Under the pieces are notes generated by a model that saw only the letters and a program-made list of their open reading frames with translations, ran no database searches and was not told the DNA's origin. Shown here piece after piece: positions 24,235 to 33,077 of a stretch of 64,000 nt of DNA. The stretch spans positions 186,001 to 250,000 of the forward strand of contig NZ_CABJCG010000008.1 of assembly GCF_902364025.1 (NCBI RefSeq), written 5' to 3'. The stretch is from Enterocloster lavalensis (GTDB lineage: Bacteria; Bacillota; Clostridia; Lachnospirales; Lachnospiraceae). A program made the translations under genes and the position numbers. How positions within the stretch are numbered: position 1 is the stretch's first letter; each line of letters opens with the position of its first letter.

Positions 24235-26547
24235 CTACAGCCCCTGCATCCCCATAAATACTTTTTCCGCCGTAACCGGCAGCTCGCGCACCCGCACGCC
24301 CACCGCGTTGTACACCGCGTTGGCGATAGCCGGGGACGGCGTGTTGATCACGACCTCGCCGATGGATTTGGCTCCAAAGGGTCCGTTGGGCTCGTAGCTG
24401 TTCTCGAACTCCACCCGGATCGTGCCCACGTCCAGACGGCTGGGAATCTTGTACTGCATCAGGGAATTCTCGTACACCTGGCCTTTTTCCGAGTAATGGA
24501 TATCCTCGTACATGGCCATGCCGATTCCCTGGGCCAGTCCACCCTCGGTCTGCACCTTCACCAGGTTGGGGTTCAGCGCGGTTCCGCAGTCCACCACGGC
24601 CACGTAGTCCACCAGACGGATGGATCCGGTCTCCTTGTCCACCTCGACCTCGGCGGCTCCCACCATAAAGGGCGGCGGAGACGTGGGGGAGTGATGGGAC
24701 TCGCTGGCGGACAGCGCGTCGCTGTTGAAGCCCATGGATTTGTTGGCAATGTCCTTCAGACTGATGGACAATTCCTCCACCCCGTCCGCCGCGGGCTTAA
24801 ACACCCGCTTTCCGTCAAATTCCAGGCCGTCGGCCGGACAGTTTAAATAGTCCGCGCCCTTGGCGATAATCTTCTGTTTCAGAGACTCGCAGGTCTTGAC
24901 CACGGCCATTCCCGTGAGGTAGGCCGTGCTGGAGGCGTAGGAGCCCGAGTCGTAGGGGGAAATGTCCGTGTCCGCACCGTACACCACGATATCGTCGATC
25001 TCGCAGTCCAGGCACTCGGCGGCCACCTGGGCCAGGGTGGTGTCGCAGCCCGTTCCCATTTCCGCCGCGCCGATGGTCATGCTGTAGAAGCCGTCGTCAT
25101 TTACCTTGATGGACACGCTGGCCACGTCCACGCCCGCGATGGAGGAGCCCTGCATGGCCATGGCGATTCCCACGCCGCGGACCTTGCCGTTCCCCATGTC
25201 GCGTCTGGGGTATTTCTCGTCCCAGCCGATCATCTCTTTGGCCCTGGCCATGCAGCGGTCCAGAGCGCAGCTGGAAGCCGGCTCGTTGTAGTAGGCGGGC
25301 ATGATGTCGCCCTCCTTCACCATGTTCATTTCCCGAAGCTTCACCGGGTCCATGTGAAGCTCGGCCGCCAGCTCGCTGACCGCCGACTCCATGGCGAAAA
25401 TGCCCTGGGTCGCGCCGTAACCCCGGTAAGCGCCCGCGCTCATCCGGTTGGTGTAAACCACGTCGTAGGCGAAGCGGAATGCCTTGGGCGTCCGGTACAG
25501 CGGGATAGCCTTGTGGCCGGAGAGGCCCACGGTGGTGGGGCCGTGCTCGCCGTAAGCGCCGGTGTTGGACAGGGTGTACACGTCGATGGCCTGGAAAATG
25601 CCGTCATCGTTGCAGCCGATCTTCACATGCACCTCCATCTCATGGCGGGGAGAGGAAGCGATCTGGGACTCATAGCGGGTGTAAATGATCTTGGCCGGTT
25701 TGCCGGTGAACCAGGTGACCACGGCCGGGTAAATTTCCACCACAGCGGTCTGCTTGGCGCCGAAGCCGCCGCCGATTCTGGGCTTCACCACGCGGATTTT
25801 GGACTTGGGAATGTCCAGGGCGTTGGCCAGAATCCGGCGGACGTGGAACACGATCTGGGTGGAGGAGACCACGTTCAGACGGCCGTATACGTCCATGTAG
25901 GTAAAGGTCCGGAACGTCTCCATCATGGCCTGCTGATTGGCCTTGGCGTGGTAAACCCGGTCGACCACGTGGCTGCACTGTGCCATCACCGCGTCCACGT
26001 CGCCCTTCTCCTCTGAGCCCGTGGCACAGAGGTTGCGCTTGTTGTCCGCTCCAACCTTACAGAGGGCCTTCCAGTCCTCCTCGGGATGGATCAGGACGGG
26101 ATTGTCCTTGGCCTCGTGCATATCCAGCACCGGCGGCAGCTCCTGGTATTTCACCTTGATCAGGCGCATGGCGTGATCCACCTGGGCTTCGGTCTGTCCC
26201 GCAATGATGGCCACCGCGTCGCCCACAAAACGCAGGTGGCGGTCCAGGATCAGGCGGTCGTAGGGGCTGGGCTCAGGAAATGTCTGCCCGGCCAGGGTGA
26301 AACGCTTCTGGGGCACGTCCTTGTAGGTCAGAACGCACTCGATTCCCGGCAGCTTCTTGGCCACGGCGCAGTCGATCTCCGTGATCATGGCGTGGGCGTA
26401 GGGGCTTCTGAGCACCTTCACCACCAGGCAGTCCCTGGGAGCGATGTCCGCGGTGTAAACCGGCTTGCCGGTCACCAGGGCCATGGCGTCCTTCTTGATG
26501 ATGGGAGCGCCCACCACGCGGTATGACTGTCTCTTCTCGTTCTCCAT
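24235..26547 (-). CDS. xdhA: Xanthine dehydrogenase-type molybdenum hydroxylase, Mo subunit
   Basis: A 770-residue catalytic subunit of a molybdenum hydroxylase, carrying the molybdopterin site. Visible features: GGGFGAKQTAVVEIYP (Mo-cofactor contact), MSAGAYRGYGATQ (substrate loop), GAAEMGTGCDTTLAQVAAEC and PFGAKSIGEVV with the conserved base Glu. It would hydroxylate purines or other N-heterocycles. Its ATG shares one base with the stop of the 2Fe-2S subunit gene. The order FAD subunit, FeS subunit, Mo subunit, MATE is co-directional. The substrate may be xanthine, hypoxanthine or nicotinate-like; the sequence does not decide. No Mo-insertion gene lies in the window. Confidence 0.9.
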   Translation of the reverse strand: MENEKRQSYRVVGAPIIKKDAMALVTGKPVYTADIAPRDCLVVKVLRSPYAHAMITEIDCAVAKKLPGIECVLTYKDVPQKRFTLAGQTFPEPSPYDRLILDRHLRFVGDAVAIIAGQTEAQVDHAMRLIKVKYQELPPVLDMHEAKDNPVLIHPEEDWKALCKVGADNKRNLCATGSEEKGDVDAVMAQCSHVVDRVYHAKANQQAMMETFRTFTYMDVYGRLNVVSSTQIVFHVRRILANALDIPKSKIRVVKPRIGGGFGAKQTAVVEIYPAVVTWFTGKPAKIIYTRYESQIASSPRHEMEVHVKIGCNDDGIFQAIDVYTLSNTGAYGEHGPTTVGLSGHKAIPLYRTPKAFRFAYDVVYTNRMSAGAYRGYGATQGIFAMESAVSELAAELHMDPVKLREMNMVKEGDIMPAYYNEPASSCALDRCMARAKEMIGWDEKYPRRDMGNGKVRGVGIAMAMQGSSIAGVDVASVSIKVNDDGFYSMTIGAAEMGTGCDTTLAQVAAECLDCEIDDIVVYGADTDISPYDSGSYASSTAYLTGMAVVKTCESLKQKIIAKGADYLNCPADGLEFDGKRVFKPAADGVEELSISLKDIANKSMGFNSDALSASESHHSPTSPPPFMVGAAEVEVDKETGSIRLVDYVAVVDCGTALNPNLVKVQTEGGLAQGIGMAMYEDIHYSEKGQVYENSLMQYKIPSRLDVGTIRVEFENSYEPNGPFGAKSIGEVVINTPSPAIANAVYNAVGVRVRELPVTAEKVFMGMQGL

Positions 26548-27023
26548 CAGGCCTTCCCTCCTTCCCGCTGTTCCTTTTTATATGCCAGAAACTTCTTCAC
26601 GGCCCGCAGCTGGGACATGTACCCGCTGCACCGGCACAGGTTTCCGGCCAGATACTCCTTGATCTCCTCCTCGGTGGGGTCGTCCAGCTCCCGCACCATG
26701 GAGAGCACGTTCATGATAAAGCCGGGGCTGCAGAAACCGCACTGCTCTCCGCCTTCCTTTGCCAGGAACAGGCCAAATTCCTCCGCGTCCTTCTGAAGTC
26801 CCTCCAGGGTCCGCAGATGGCGTCCATTGGCCCGCACCGCCAGGGTGGAGCAGGACAGGATGGGCTTCTTGTCCATCCACACCGTACAGAGGCCGCAGTT
26901 GTCCGTCTCGCAACCGCGCTTCACGCTGGTGCAGCCCATGTCCCGCAACAGGTCGATCAGCAGCATGTCCGCCTGGATATCCGCCTGCACCGTCTTTCCA
27001 TTTAATCGAAACTGTATCTTCAT
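26547..27023 (-). CDS. xdhC: Xanthine dehydrogenase-type 2Fe-2S subunit
   Basis: A 158-residue iron-sulfur subunit carrying two 2Fe-2S clusters. The plant-type ferredoxin cluster is built by GCETDNCGLCTVWMD with a later Cys in PILSCS; the second helical cluster by CGFCSPGFIM and NLCRCSGY. It relays electrons from the molybdopterin in the Mo subunit to FAD in the partner subunit. It overlaps the FAD subunit gene by 4 bp (ATGA) and joins xdhA in the same way, so all three are translationally coupled. Length and motifs are normal. Confidence 0.93.
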   Translation of the reverse strand: MKIQFRLNGKTVQADIQADMLLIDLLRDMGCTSVKRGCETDNCGLCTVWMDKKPILSCSTLAVRANGRHLRTLEGLQKDAEEFGLFLAKEGGEQCGFCSPGFIMNVLSMVRELDDPTEEEIKEYLAGNLCRCSGYMSQLRAVKKFLAYKKEQREGGKA

Positions 27024-27814
27024 GCCTTGCTGACACTCCTTCCCGTCAGGCGCTCCATCAGCCTGCGCACGTAAACCCTGGCAAGCTGGTGGCGGTACTC
27101 GCCGCTTCCTCTGTTATTGCTTCCGTAGTTGAAGGCGTCCGCCGCCTCCCTGGCCAGATCGGCCAGGCTCTCATTTCCGTCGTCCGTCACCTGGGTCACT
27201 TTGGCCTTACCCGGGCGGGCGCCCACGGCCACGTACCAGTGGTCTCCCAGCCGTGAAACGCAGCAGGCGATTAACGGGAAATCCGTCTGGGAATTGCGCT
27301 GGGTGGTGTAGGCCGCCTTGCGCCCGTCCTTGCGGATGATGATGCGCACCAACACGTCCCGGTCGTCCCGGCTCACCGGACGGGCCGCGAACTCAGCCAT
27401 GGGGATCACCCCGCCGTGGTGCAGCTCCACGTAGGAGTCCAGCGCCATCATGCAGGTCAGAACATCGGAAAATCCAAACCGCGCGTAGATGCTGCCGCCC
27501 ACCGTAGCAACGTTGCGCAGCTGCACGCCCACGATGTGCCGCGTGCACTCCTTAAAAATACCGTTAAAATACTGGTTCAGGCCCGGATGGGTCTCCAGCT
27601 GCCTGAGGGTGCACATGCACCCGATCCGAAACTCCTGGTCCGTCTCCTCGATGGTGTCCAGTCCCAGGCCGGACAGGTCGATGATCACACGCTTCGTCAC
27701 CGAGCTCATCTTCAGCCACGCCATGCCGCCCACGATCAGGCTGCTGCGCTTCTGGCAAAGCTCATAGGCTTCGTCCAGGTCCTCCACTTTCACATAATCT
27801 TCCGCTCGAAACAC
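27020..27814 (-). CDS. xdhB: Xanthine dehydrogenase-type FAD subunit
   Basis: A 264-residue FAD-binding subunit (CO dehydrogenase M-subunit fold) that passes electrons from the iron-sulfur subunit to the final acceptor. FAD contact segments are SLIVGGMAWLKM near residue 30 and NVATVGGSIYARFGFSDVL near residue 105. Translation appears to start at a GTG (27814) after GAGAGGAG. It is the first gene of the operon and follows a long leader (27815-27967) with several stems. Typical length is 260-290 residues, so it is complete. Confidence 0.88.
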   Translation of the reverse strand: MFRAEDYVKVEDLDEAYELCQKRSSLIVGGMAWLKMSSVTKRVIIDLSGLGLDTIEETDQEFRIGCMCTLRQLETHPGLNQYFNGIFKECTRHIVGVQLRNVATVGGSIYARFGFSDVLTCMMALDSYVELHHGGVIPMAEFAARPVSRDDRDVLVRIIIRKDGRKAAYTTQRNSQTDFPLIACCVSRLGDHWYVAVGARPGKAKVTQVTDDGNESLADLAREAADAFNYGSNNRGSGEYRHQLARVYVRRLMERLTGRSVSKA

Positions 27815-28002
27815 CCGCTTAACTCCTCTCTTGTATGAAAACTGTCATTTCCGCAAGCGGCAGGCCAACGCCCACTGCCCGCTGTACTTCCAAATTGTTA
27901 TTTTGCGGCCGAAACCGCGGTATTTGACCGTTTCTGCCTCAAAAAGACAAAAACGGCCCTGTCAAACAGGGAAATTATATCATTAATCCGCGGGTTTGCC
28001 AA
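27815..28002 (-). promoter_or_regulatory. Promoter and structured leader of the molybdenum hydroxylase operon
   Basis: Promoter on the minus strand: -35 TTGGCA (28002-27997), 17-bp spacer, -10 TATAAT (27979-27974). The transcript would begin near 27967 and carry a leader of about 150 nt. The leader can form a CCCTG/CAGGG stem at 27957-27971, which spans the start, and a strong stem AGCGG-GCAG with CTGC-CGCT in its later half. There is no terminator. It may hold an RNA regulator, but I do not recognise a known class. Confidence 0.6.
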
Positions 28003-28098
28003 TATGAGTGCGTTATTCTTCCAAAGAGATAGCGGTGAAATTCCTCCGGCGCAGGCCGTCTGCCGCATGTTCCTCTCCTTCCCCGCTTTCCCCACACC

Positions 28099-28123
28099 AA
28101 AAGGGACCGGCGCGCCGGTCCCT
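28099..28123 (-). terminator. Terminator of the aldolase gene
   Basis: A perfect 22-bp palindrome AGGGACCGGCG.CGCCGGTCCCT (28102-28123), with TTTT next to it on the minus strand. It lies 19 nt after the aldolase stop. Confidence 0.75.
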
Positions 28124-28141
28124 CATCGCTTTATATTCACC

Positions 28142-28996
28142 TTACAGAGAAAACTTATTGGGGTTCAGAAGCCGGATCTTTCCGACTACAAACTCGATCA
28201 TTGCCTCCTGGATATCAAACATCAACCCCACCGCGTTGCCGTCATACTTCCCGCTTGCGATGCCTTTTTCCATGGCCTGGTACATGGCCCGAAAATATTC
28301 CGTGGCGATGTTGAACTTGCTCATGCCCAGGTTCACCGCCTCCTTCAGCTGCTCTTCCGGAATATCGGAACATCCGTGGAGCACCAGGGGCACAGAGACA
28401 CTGGAGCGGATAGCCCTGATTCGGTCGAAATCCAGATTCGGAGTCTTCACGTAGGGCCCATGGGCGTTGCCCACCGCAATGGCCAGGGAGCCGCAGCCCG
28501 TACGCTCCACAAACTCCACCGCCTGATCCACCCTGGTGTAGTGGTCCGTATTGACGATATCGTCCTCATTGTCCCCGCTGCCGACGTGCCCCAGCTCTGC
28601 TTCCACGTCCACGCCAAAGATTCCGGCGGTGCGCACCACCGCGGCCGTCAGGTCAACGTTCTCCTCAAAGGAAAGTGCGGAGCCGTCCACCATCACCGAC
28701 GGGAACCCGTCCCGGATACCCTTCACGGCGATCTCAAAGGAATTGGAATGATCCAGATGCACCGCTACCGGAACCGAGGCCCAGTCTGCCATGTCGCAGG
28801 CTGCGAACGCCAGATGCCTAAGGGCAGTATAATTCTCAAACCCCGGATAAAACTGTACGATTACCGGAACCCGCTCCCGCTCCGCTGCCGCAATCACATA
28901 TTTCACCGTCTCAATATTCAGCGTGTTGACCGCGGCCACCCCATAGCGGTTCTCGGTCGCGTGCTTCAACAATTCATTTACCTTTACTCTCGGCAT
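28142..28996 (-). CDS. Class II (fructose-bisphosphate type) aldolase
   Basis: A 284-residue Zn-dependent aldolase of the FBA/GatY/KbaY group. It would split a ketose 1-phosphate or 1,6-bisphosphate to DHAP plus an aldehyde. Zinc-site segments are VAVHLDHSNSFE (two His), GHVGSGDNE, NAHGPYVKTPNLDF and LVLHGCSDIPEEQL. The start is an ATG following GGAGAAGGG. It is downstream of, and co-directional with, an aldo/keto reductase (26-nt gap) in an operon whose promoter matches that of the sugar operon at 38 kb. It therefore likely supplies the cleavage step of the ROK-regulated sugar route. Confidence 0.88.
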   Translation of the reverse strand: MPRVKVNELLKHATENRYGVAAVNTLNIETVKYVIAAAERERVPVIVQFYPGFENYTALRHLAFAACDMADWASVPVAVHLDHSNSFEIAVKGIRDGFPSVMVDGSALSFEENVDLTAAVVRTAGIFGVDVEAELGHVGSGDNEDDIVNTDHYTRVDQAVEFVERTGCGSLAIAVGNAHGPYVKTPNLDFDRIRAIRSSVSVPLVLHGCSDIPEEQLKEAVNLGMSKFNIATEYFRAMYQAMEKGIASGKYDGNAVGLMFDIQEAMIEFVVGKIRLLNPNKFSL

Positions 28997-29022
28997 ATCC
29001 CTTCTCCTCTCCTGTCTCCGCC

Positions 29023-29970
29023 TCAGATCTCAAGGCGCTCCAGCTCTGCGTTCAGCAGCGCCACCTCATCGTCCTCCAGCTGCCAGTCAAAGGCCGCGCA
29101 GTTTTCCATTGCCTCCTGCTCGTTGCGCACGCCCACCAGAGCTGTGCCCACGAAATCCTGGGCCGCGCTCCAGTTGATGGCGATCTGGGCCACCGGCTTG
29201 CCATGTTTGGCAGCGATCTGATCCATGGTTTTTAACAGCTCCATAATCTTGGAGAACTTGGGTTCGCGGAAGAAATCATAGAAGGTCAGGCGCATATCTC
29301 CGGGGGCGAAATCCGGCAGTTTGCGGATGGCGCCGGAGAGAATTCCCGATCCCAGGGAGCCGTAAGTCATGGAGTCGATGCCCCGCTCCATCCCCCATTT
29401 CATCAGATCCACAAAATTCCGGTTCACCATAGAGAAAGGCGGCTGCTGTACGTCGATCCGCAAATACTCCTGAGCGTCCTCAATCTGCTTCTCCGAAAAG
29501 TTGGACACGCCCACAAAGCGGATCTTGCCCTGCTTTTTTAAGGTGGACAGCGCGGCCATGGTCTCGTCGATCGGCGTATTCACATCCGGCCAGTGCACGA
29601 AGTAGAAATCTATGTAATCGGTATTCAGATTCATCAGAGAGCTCTCCACCTCGCTCATGATGCTCTTGTAGGTAGCCACCTTTTTGTAGCCGCCGGAGTA
29701 CACATCGGGCAGCAGGCCGAACTTGGTGGAAACCAGCACCTTCTCCCGAGGCACGGTGGCCAGGGCCTCGCCCACAATCTTCTCGGAAGCCCCGTTCCCG
29801 TAGCAGGGCGCGGTGTCGATCAGGTTCACACCCTGATCCAGCATGGCGTGAATCGCCTTGATCGAATCAGTCCGGTCAACCGCGCCGTAGTTCTGGCCGC
29901 CGATCGCCCATGTTCCCACTGCCAGAGCCGATACGTCCACATTTGCATTGGTAAAATGTTTATACCTCAT
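29023..29970 (-). CDS. Aldo/keto reductase
   Basis: A 315-residue NAD(P)H-dependent reductase with a TIM barrel. Catalytic residues are visible: Asp in LIDTAPCYGNG (about 52) with Tyr (about 58), Lys in VSTKFGLLPD (about 83) and His in FYFVHWPDV (about 125). It opens the operon with the class II aldolase. In the proposed sugar route it could reduce or oxidise the aldehyde or keto product (as a lactaldehyde or sulfolactaldehyde reductase does elsewhere), or modify the sugar before isomerisation. The family is broad, so the substrate is inferred from context only. Confidence 0.88.
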   Translation of the reverse strand: MRYKHFTNANVDVSALAVGTWAIGGQNYGAVDRTDSIKAIHAMLDQGVNLIDTAPCYGNGASEKIVGEALATVPREKVLVSTKFGLLPDVYSGGYKKVATYKSIMSEVESSLMNLNTDYIDFYFVHWPDVNTPIDETMAALSTLKKQGKIRFVGVSNFSEKQIEDAQEYLRIDVQQPPFSMVNRNFVDLMKWGMERGIDSMTYGSLGSGILSGAIRKLPDFAPGDMRLTFYDFFREPKFSKIMELLKTMDQIAAKHGKPVAQIAINWSAAQDFVGTALVGVRNEQEAMENCAAFDWQLEDDEVALLNAELERLEI

Positions 29971-30008
29971 CTCTCTACCTCCATACGCGAAATTGTTTTG
30001 ATACTCTT

Positions 30009-30046
30009 ATTATAGTATATAATTTTAGTTTGTCAAGTTAGTTTAG
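30009..30046 (-). promoter_or_regulatory. Aldo/keto reductase operon promoter with candidate ROK operator
   Basis: A consensus promoter on the minus strand: -35 TTGACA (30036-30031), 16-bp spacer, -10 TATAAT (30014-30009). TTAGTTTGT (30025-30033) overlaps the -35 and is repeated as TTAGTTTAG (30038-30046). The stretch AATTTTAGTTTGT (30021-30033) matches 12 of 13 bases near the MFS/sugar operon promoter at 38.28 kb. TTAGTTTGT resembles half-sites of XylR-type ROK repressors. Confidence 0.75.
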
Positions 30047-30068
30047 TAACATAAATTAATAAATCACC

Positions 30069-30106
30069 AAAAAAGGAGCAGCCAGCTGATTTCCCGCCGG
30101 CTGCCG
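30069..30106 (-). terminator. Terminator of the ROK regulator gene
   Basis: On the minus strand GGCAGCCGGC pairs with GCTGGCTGC and is followed by CTCC and TTTTTT (30074-30069). It lies just after the stop of the ROK gene (30128). Confidence 0.78.
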
Positions 30107-30127
30107 CCTGTTTCTCTCTGAACTCAT

Positions 30128-31390
30128 TTACACAAATTCCAGCGTACGCAGATACTCGTCCACCGCGTACAGCGCTGCCCCCACGTTGATATTCACAATA
30201 CTGTACTCCGCATCCAGGGTACTGTAGACAATGGACAGCTTGTTGCCGATTTCAAAAAAGGACTGGTTGCTGATCCGCGCTCTCAGCTCCTCCAGGAAGT
30301 ACACGCCGCCCTCCGTAAATGCGCCGCCAATGGCCACCAAATCCGGGTCGCACAATAGCGCCGCGTTGTGGATCAGGCTTTCAAAGGCTGAAACCAGCTT
30401 GTCCACCACGGACCGTGCAAAGGCGTCTCCCTGATCCGCCAGCGCGAAAACGTCCCGATGCATGGCTTCCCCGTTCATGATCCGGCCATACAGAGGATGA
30501 TCTCCGTATTCCTCCACGAGCTCGGCGGCGTACTCTCTCACCGCTTCCATGGAAACCAGCGTCTCAAAGCAGCCGTACCGCCCGCAGAGACAGCGCCGCT
30601 TCCGGTAAGCGGGCTGGATGATCACATGTCCCACCTCGCCCATAAACCCGTGGGCGCCCTGAACCAGCTTGCCGTGGTCGATGAGACAGCCGCCGGTGGA
30701 GGTAGCGGCCAGGATCGAAAGGATATTTTTATCCCGGTATTCCGGATGATCCAGAAAAATTCCGTATGAAAAATATCTGCTTCCGTTGTTGATCACAATA
30801 TTATGGTTCCAGGGAATCCGCCGTTCCAGCATCTCCTGGGCCGGGATATTCCTCCCCCATCCGCTGTTGTGAATGGGATAATAAATAATGCCGCTCTCCG
30901 TGTCCACGATGCCGTCAAAACTTACCGGTATGGCGCAGATGTCATCGGACTGCAGGCCGTTTTCCTCCATAGCCGACCGGACGCAATCTGCGATATCCTG
31001 CATGGACTGCTCCAGGCTCTCCGGGGCCTTGTAGCGGTAGTTGTGGTGGCTGATCACCCGGCAGTTCAAATCCGTGACCGCTGCCTGAATAAAATCCGGT
31101 CCCGCGTAGATGGCGATCACGTGCTTGTAGGACTCGTTGATGGCAAACAGCTCCGGCTTCTTGCCTCCCTCGTCGGTGGAGCTGCCTTTGCCCATGGATT
31201 TGATCAGACCGTTCTCCTGGAGAACCGCCAGAATCTTCACCACCGTGGTGATGCTCAGGTTGATCCTCTGGGCGATCTCGCTGGCGGAGATAACCGCGTT
31301 CTGCCGCATCAGGGACAATACCAGCCGCTGATTGTGAAACTTGATATTTTTAGGTTTTCTGCTTTTTCCAATCATAGTTTGCCGTACCAT
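30128..31390 (-). CDS. ROK family transcriptional regulator
   Basis: A 420-residue protein with an N-terminal winged HTH (about 18-80; NAVISASEIAQRINLSITTV) and a C-terminal ROK sugar-kinase-like domain (about 95-415). The ROK zinc site is visible as CLCGRYGCFETLVS in the usual place, preceded by GEVGHVIIQP. ROK regulators of the XylR/NagC type bind a free sugar and release DNA. The start is uncertain between the Met at 31390 and one five codons downstream; neither has a strong ribosome site. It lies between the two halves of the sugar locus, which share TTAGTTTGT sites, so it probably represses both. Confidence 0.88.
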   Translation of the reverse strand: MVRQTMIGKSRKPKNIKFHNQRLVLSLMRQNAVISASEIAQRINLSITTVVKILAVLQENGLIKSMGKGSSTDEGGKKPELFAINESYKHVIAIYAGPDFIQAAVTDLNCRVISHHNYRYKAPESLEQSMQDIADCVRSAMEENGLQSDDICAIPVSFDGIVDTESGIIYYPIHNSGWGRNIPAQEMLERRIPWNHNIVINNGSRYFSYGIFLDHPEYRDKNILSILAATSTGGCLIDHGKLVQGAHGFMGEVGHVIIQPAYRKRRCLCGRYGCFETLVSMEAVREYAAELVEEYGDHPLYGRIMNGEAMHRDVFALADQGDAFARSVVDKLVSAFESLIHNAALLCDPDLVAIGGAFTEGGVYFLEELRARISNQSFFEIGNKLSIVYSTLDAEYSIVNINVGAALYAVDEYLRTLEFV

Positions 31391-31413
31391 CTTTTCTTTT
31401 ACATTCTTTGTCT

Positions 31414-31442
31414 ATTATCTTGTATTTTTGTATGACTGTCAA
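31414..31442 (-). promoter_or_regulatory. ROK gene promoter
   Basis: On the minus strand -35 TTGACA (31442-31437), 17-bp spacer, -10 GATAAT (31419-31414). No TTAGTTTGT site is seen here, so autoregulation is not evident. Confidence 0.65.
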
Positions 31443-31487
31443 TAACATAATTCCCCGATACGGCAAGTTCCACCGCAGCAAAACGGA

Positions 31488-31517
31488 CGGATTTCCCGCC
31501 AAAACGCGGGAAATCCG
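31488..31517 (-). terminator. Hairpin after the GPH symporter gene
   Basis: A perfect 12-bp stem, 31488-31499 with 31506-31517, with a 6-nt loop, between the symporter stop (31558) and the ROK promoter. It is a probable terminator, although the T-run is short. Confidence 0.65.
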
Positions 31518-31557
31518 CCCATTCAAACCGTCTGCCCGATTCCGGGCGTTTCTCAGC

Positions 31558-33003
31558 CTAAAGCTGCACGTCCATTGGAATATAGTTGGGATCGCTGTGG
31601 CGGTTGGCCAGCTCTCCGTTGACCTCCTCCATCTTCTCCTGGCTTAAGGGATACATGAAGGACAATATCACCTGTACCAGCGCGATCAGGTTGGGGATCA
31701 CAAACATGGACAAGCGCAGCGCCATCAGAGCGCTGGAACTCTGATCCTGTCCCAGCACCAGCGAGGTGTCCAGCTTGCCGATGGCGTAAACCATGGTCAC
31801 AAGAAGGCCGCCGATGGCCGGACCGGCCTTGGTGGAGAAGCTGTTGGCCGCGAATCCCAGGCCATCCAGGCGCACTCCGAACTTCAGCTCGCCGTACTCC
31901 AGGGTGTCCGCCAGCATGGAGAGCACCGCCACGCCGGTCAGAGAACCGGACATCGTGCTCAAAAGATAGAATACCAGCACCATATTGATGTTTTTTCCGG
32001 CAAAATATGCGCAAAAGCCAAAGGTGGACGCCAGCAGATAGCTACCCATCAGACTCCGCTTGTACCCGAACTTTCGGATAATCGTGGGGATGAACGGCAG
32101 CAGCACCAGGCCTGCAAGCATTCCCAATGACGAGAATATGGCGCTGCGGGTCTCATCCACCTTGAAATAGTACAGGAAATAATAGGCCATGGAGGTGCTG
32201 GTAAAGGGCTGTCTCAGGAAATTCAGCATGGTGATGGAGAACACCAGCACCCATGCCTTATTCTTGATCAGATACTTCACGCTGGTCCACACAGGCAGGG
32301 CGTCCGCCTTGTGTTTTTTCTTGATCTCCTCCTGGCTCAGTCCCTCCAGGCCGGAGGTGTCCTCCTTCACCGTCTCAGGGCAGTTCCGGTACAGGATATA
32401 GAAGCTGATCAGGCCGCCAACGCACATGATCGCCGTCACAACCGTATAAGCGTAAACGCGGCCGCCCATTTTATTTCCGAAGAATGCCACCATGGGCAGA
32501 GCTGTGGCGTTTACGATGAAAATGCCAATGTAAGCGCCGATCATGCGGAAGCTGGAGAGCGACGCGCGGTCCACGGAGTTCTTCGTCATCAGAGGGAGCA
32601 TGGAACCGTAAGGCAGGTTCACTGTCGTATAGAACAATGCGAACAGTATGTATCCAACGGCTACCCAGGCCACCTTCACGGTGTTGGAAGCCCCCGCGGG
32701 TGCGGCGAACATCATCAGGCACGACAGGGCGCAGGGCACGGCGAACCATTTGATCCATGGCCTGGCCTTTCCGGCCTTGTTATGGGTACGGTCCACAAAC
32801 GCCCCAACGGCGATATCGTTGGCCGCGTCCCAGATTCTTGCGACAAACATAATGGTACCTACCGCCACCACTGAGATACCCAGCATGTTGGTGCAGTAGA
32901 ACATAAAATAGTTGATCAGCATATAGTTCATCAGGCAACAGCCCAGATCTCCGAACAGATACGAGAACTTCGCCTTTGAACTCAGTCTTCCATCTTCTTT
33001 CAT
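31558..33003 (-). CDS. GPH family sugar:cation symporter (MelB-like)
   Basis: A 481-residue membrane transporter of the glycoside-pentoside-hexuronide:cation family. Its twelve hydrophobic helices include the typical GARIWDAANDIAVGAFVDRT-like motif (here VARIWDAANDIAVGAFVDRT at about 48-67), where family members coordinate the cation. It imports a glycoside or free sugar with Na+ or H+. It is the last gene of an operon with a mutarotase, isomerase and kinase. The YihO/YihP sulfoquinovose importers belong to the same family. The start at 33003 follows AAGGGGG. Confidence 0.9.
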   Translation of the reverse strand: MKEDGRLSSKAKFSYLFGDLGCCLMNYMLINYFMFYCTNMLGISVVAVGTIMFVARIWDAANDIAVGAFVDRTHNKAGKARPWIKWFAVPCALSCLMMFAAPAGASNTVKVAWVAVGYILFALFYTTVNLPYGSMLPLMTKNSVDRASLSSFRMIGAYIGIFIVNATALPMVAFFGNKMGGRVYAYTVVTAIMCVGGLISFYILYRNCPETVKEDTSGLEGLSQEEIKKKHKADALPVWTSVKYLIKNKAWVLVFSITMLNFLRQPFTSTSMAYYFLYYFKVDETRSAIFSSLGMLAGLVLLPFIPTIIRKFGYKRSLMGSYLLASTFGFCAYFAGKNINMVLVFYLLSTMSGSLTGVAVLSMLADTLEYGELKFGVRLDGLGFAANSFSTKAGPAIGGLLVTMVYAIGKLDTSLVLGQDQSSSALMALRLSMFVIPNLIALVQVILSFMYPLSQEKMEEVNGELANRHSDPNYIPMDVQL

Positions 33004-33077
33004 AGTTTTCCCCCTTCCAGGCAACTTGCCAGATCCTTTCGGATGCGCCGGGCGGCTGCCTGAGCCGCCGCGGCATA

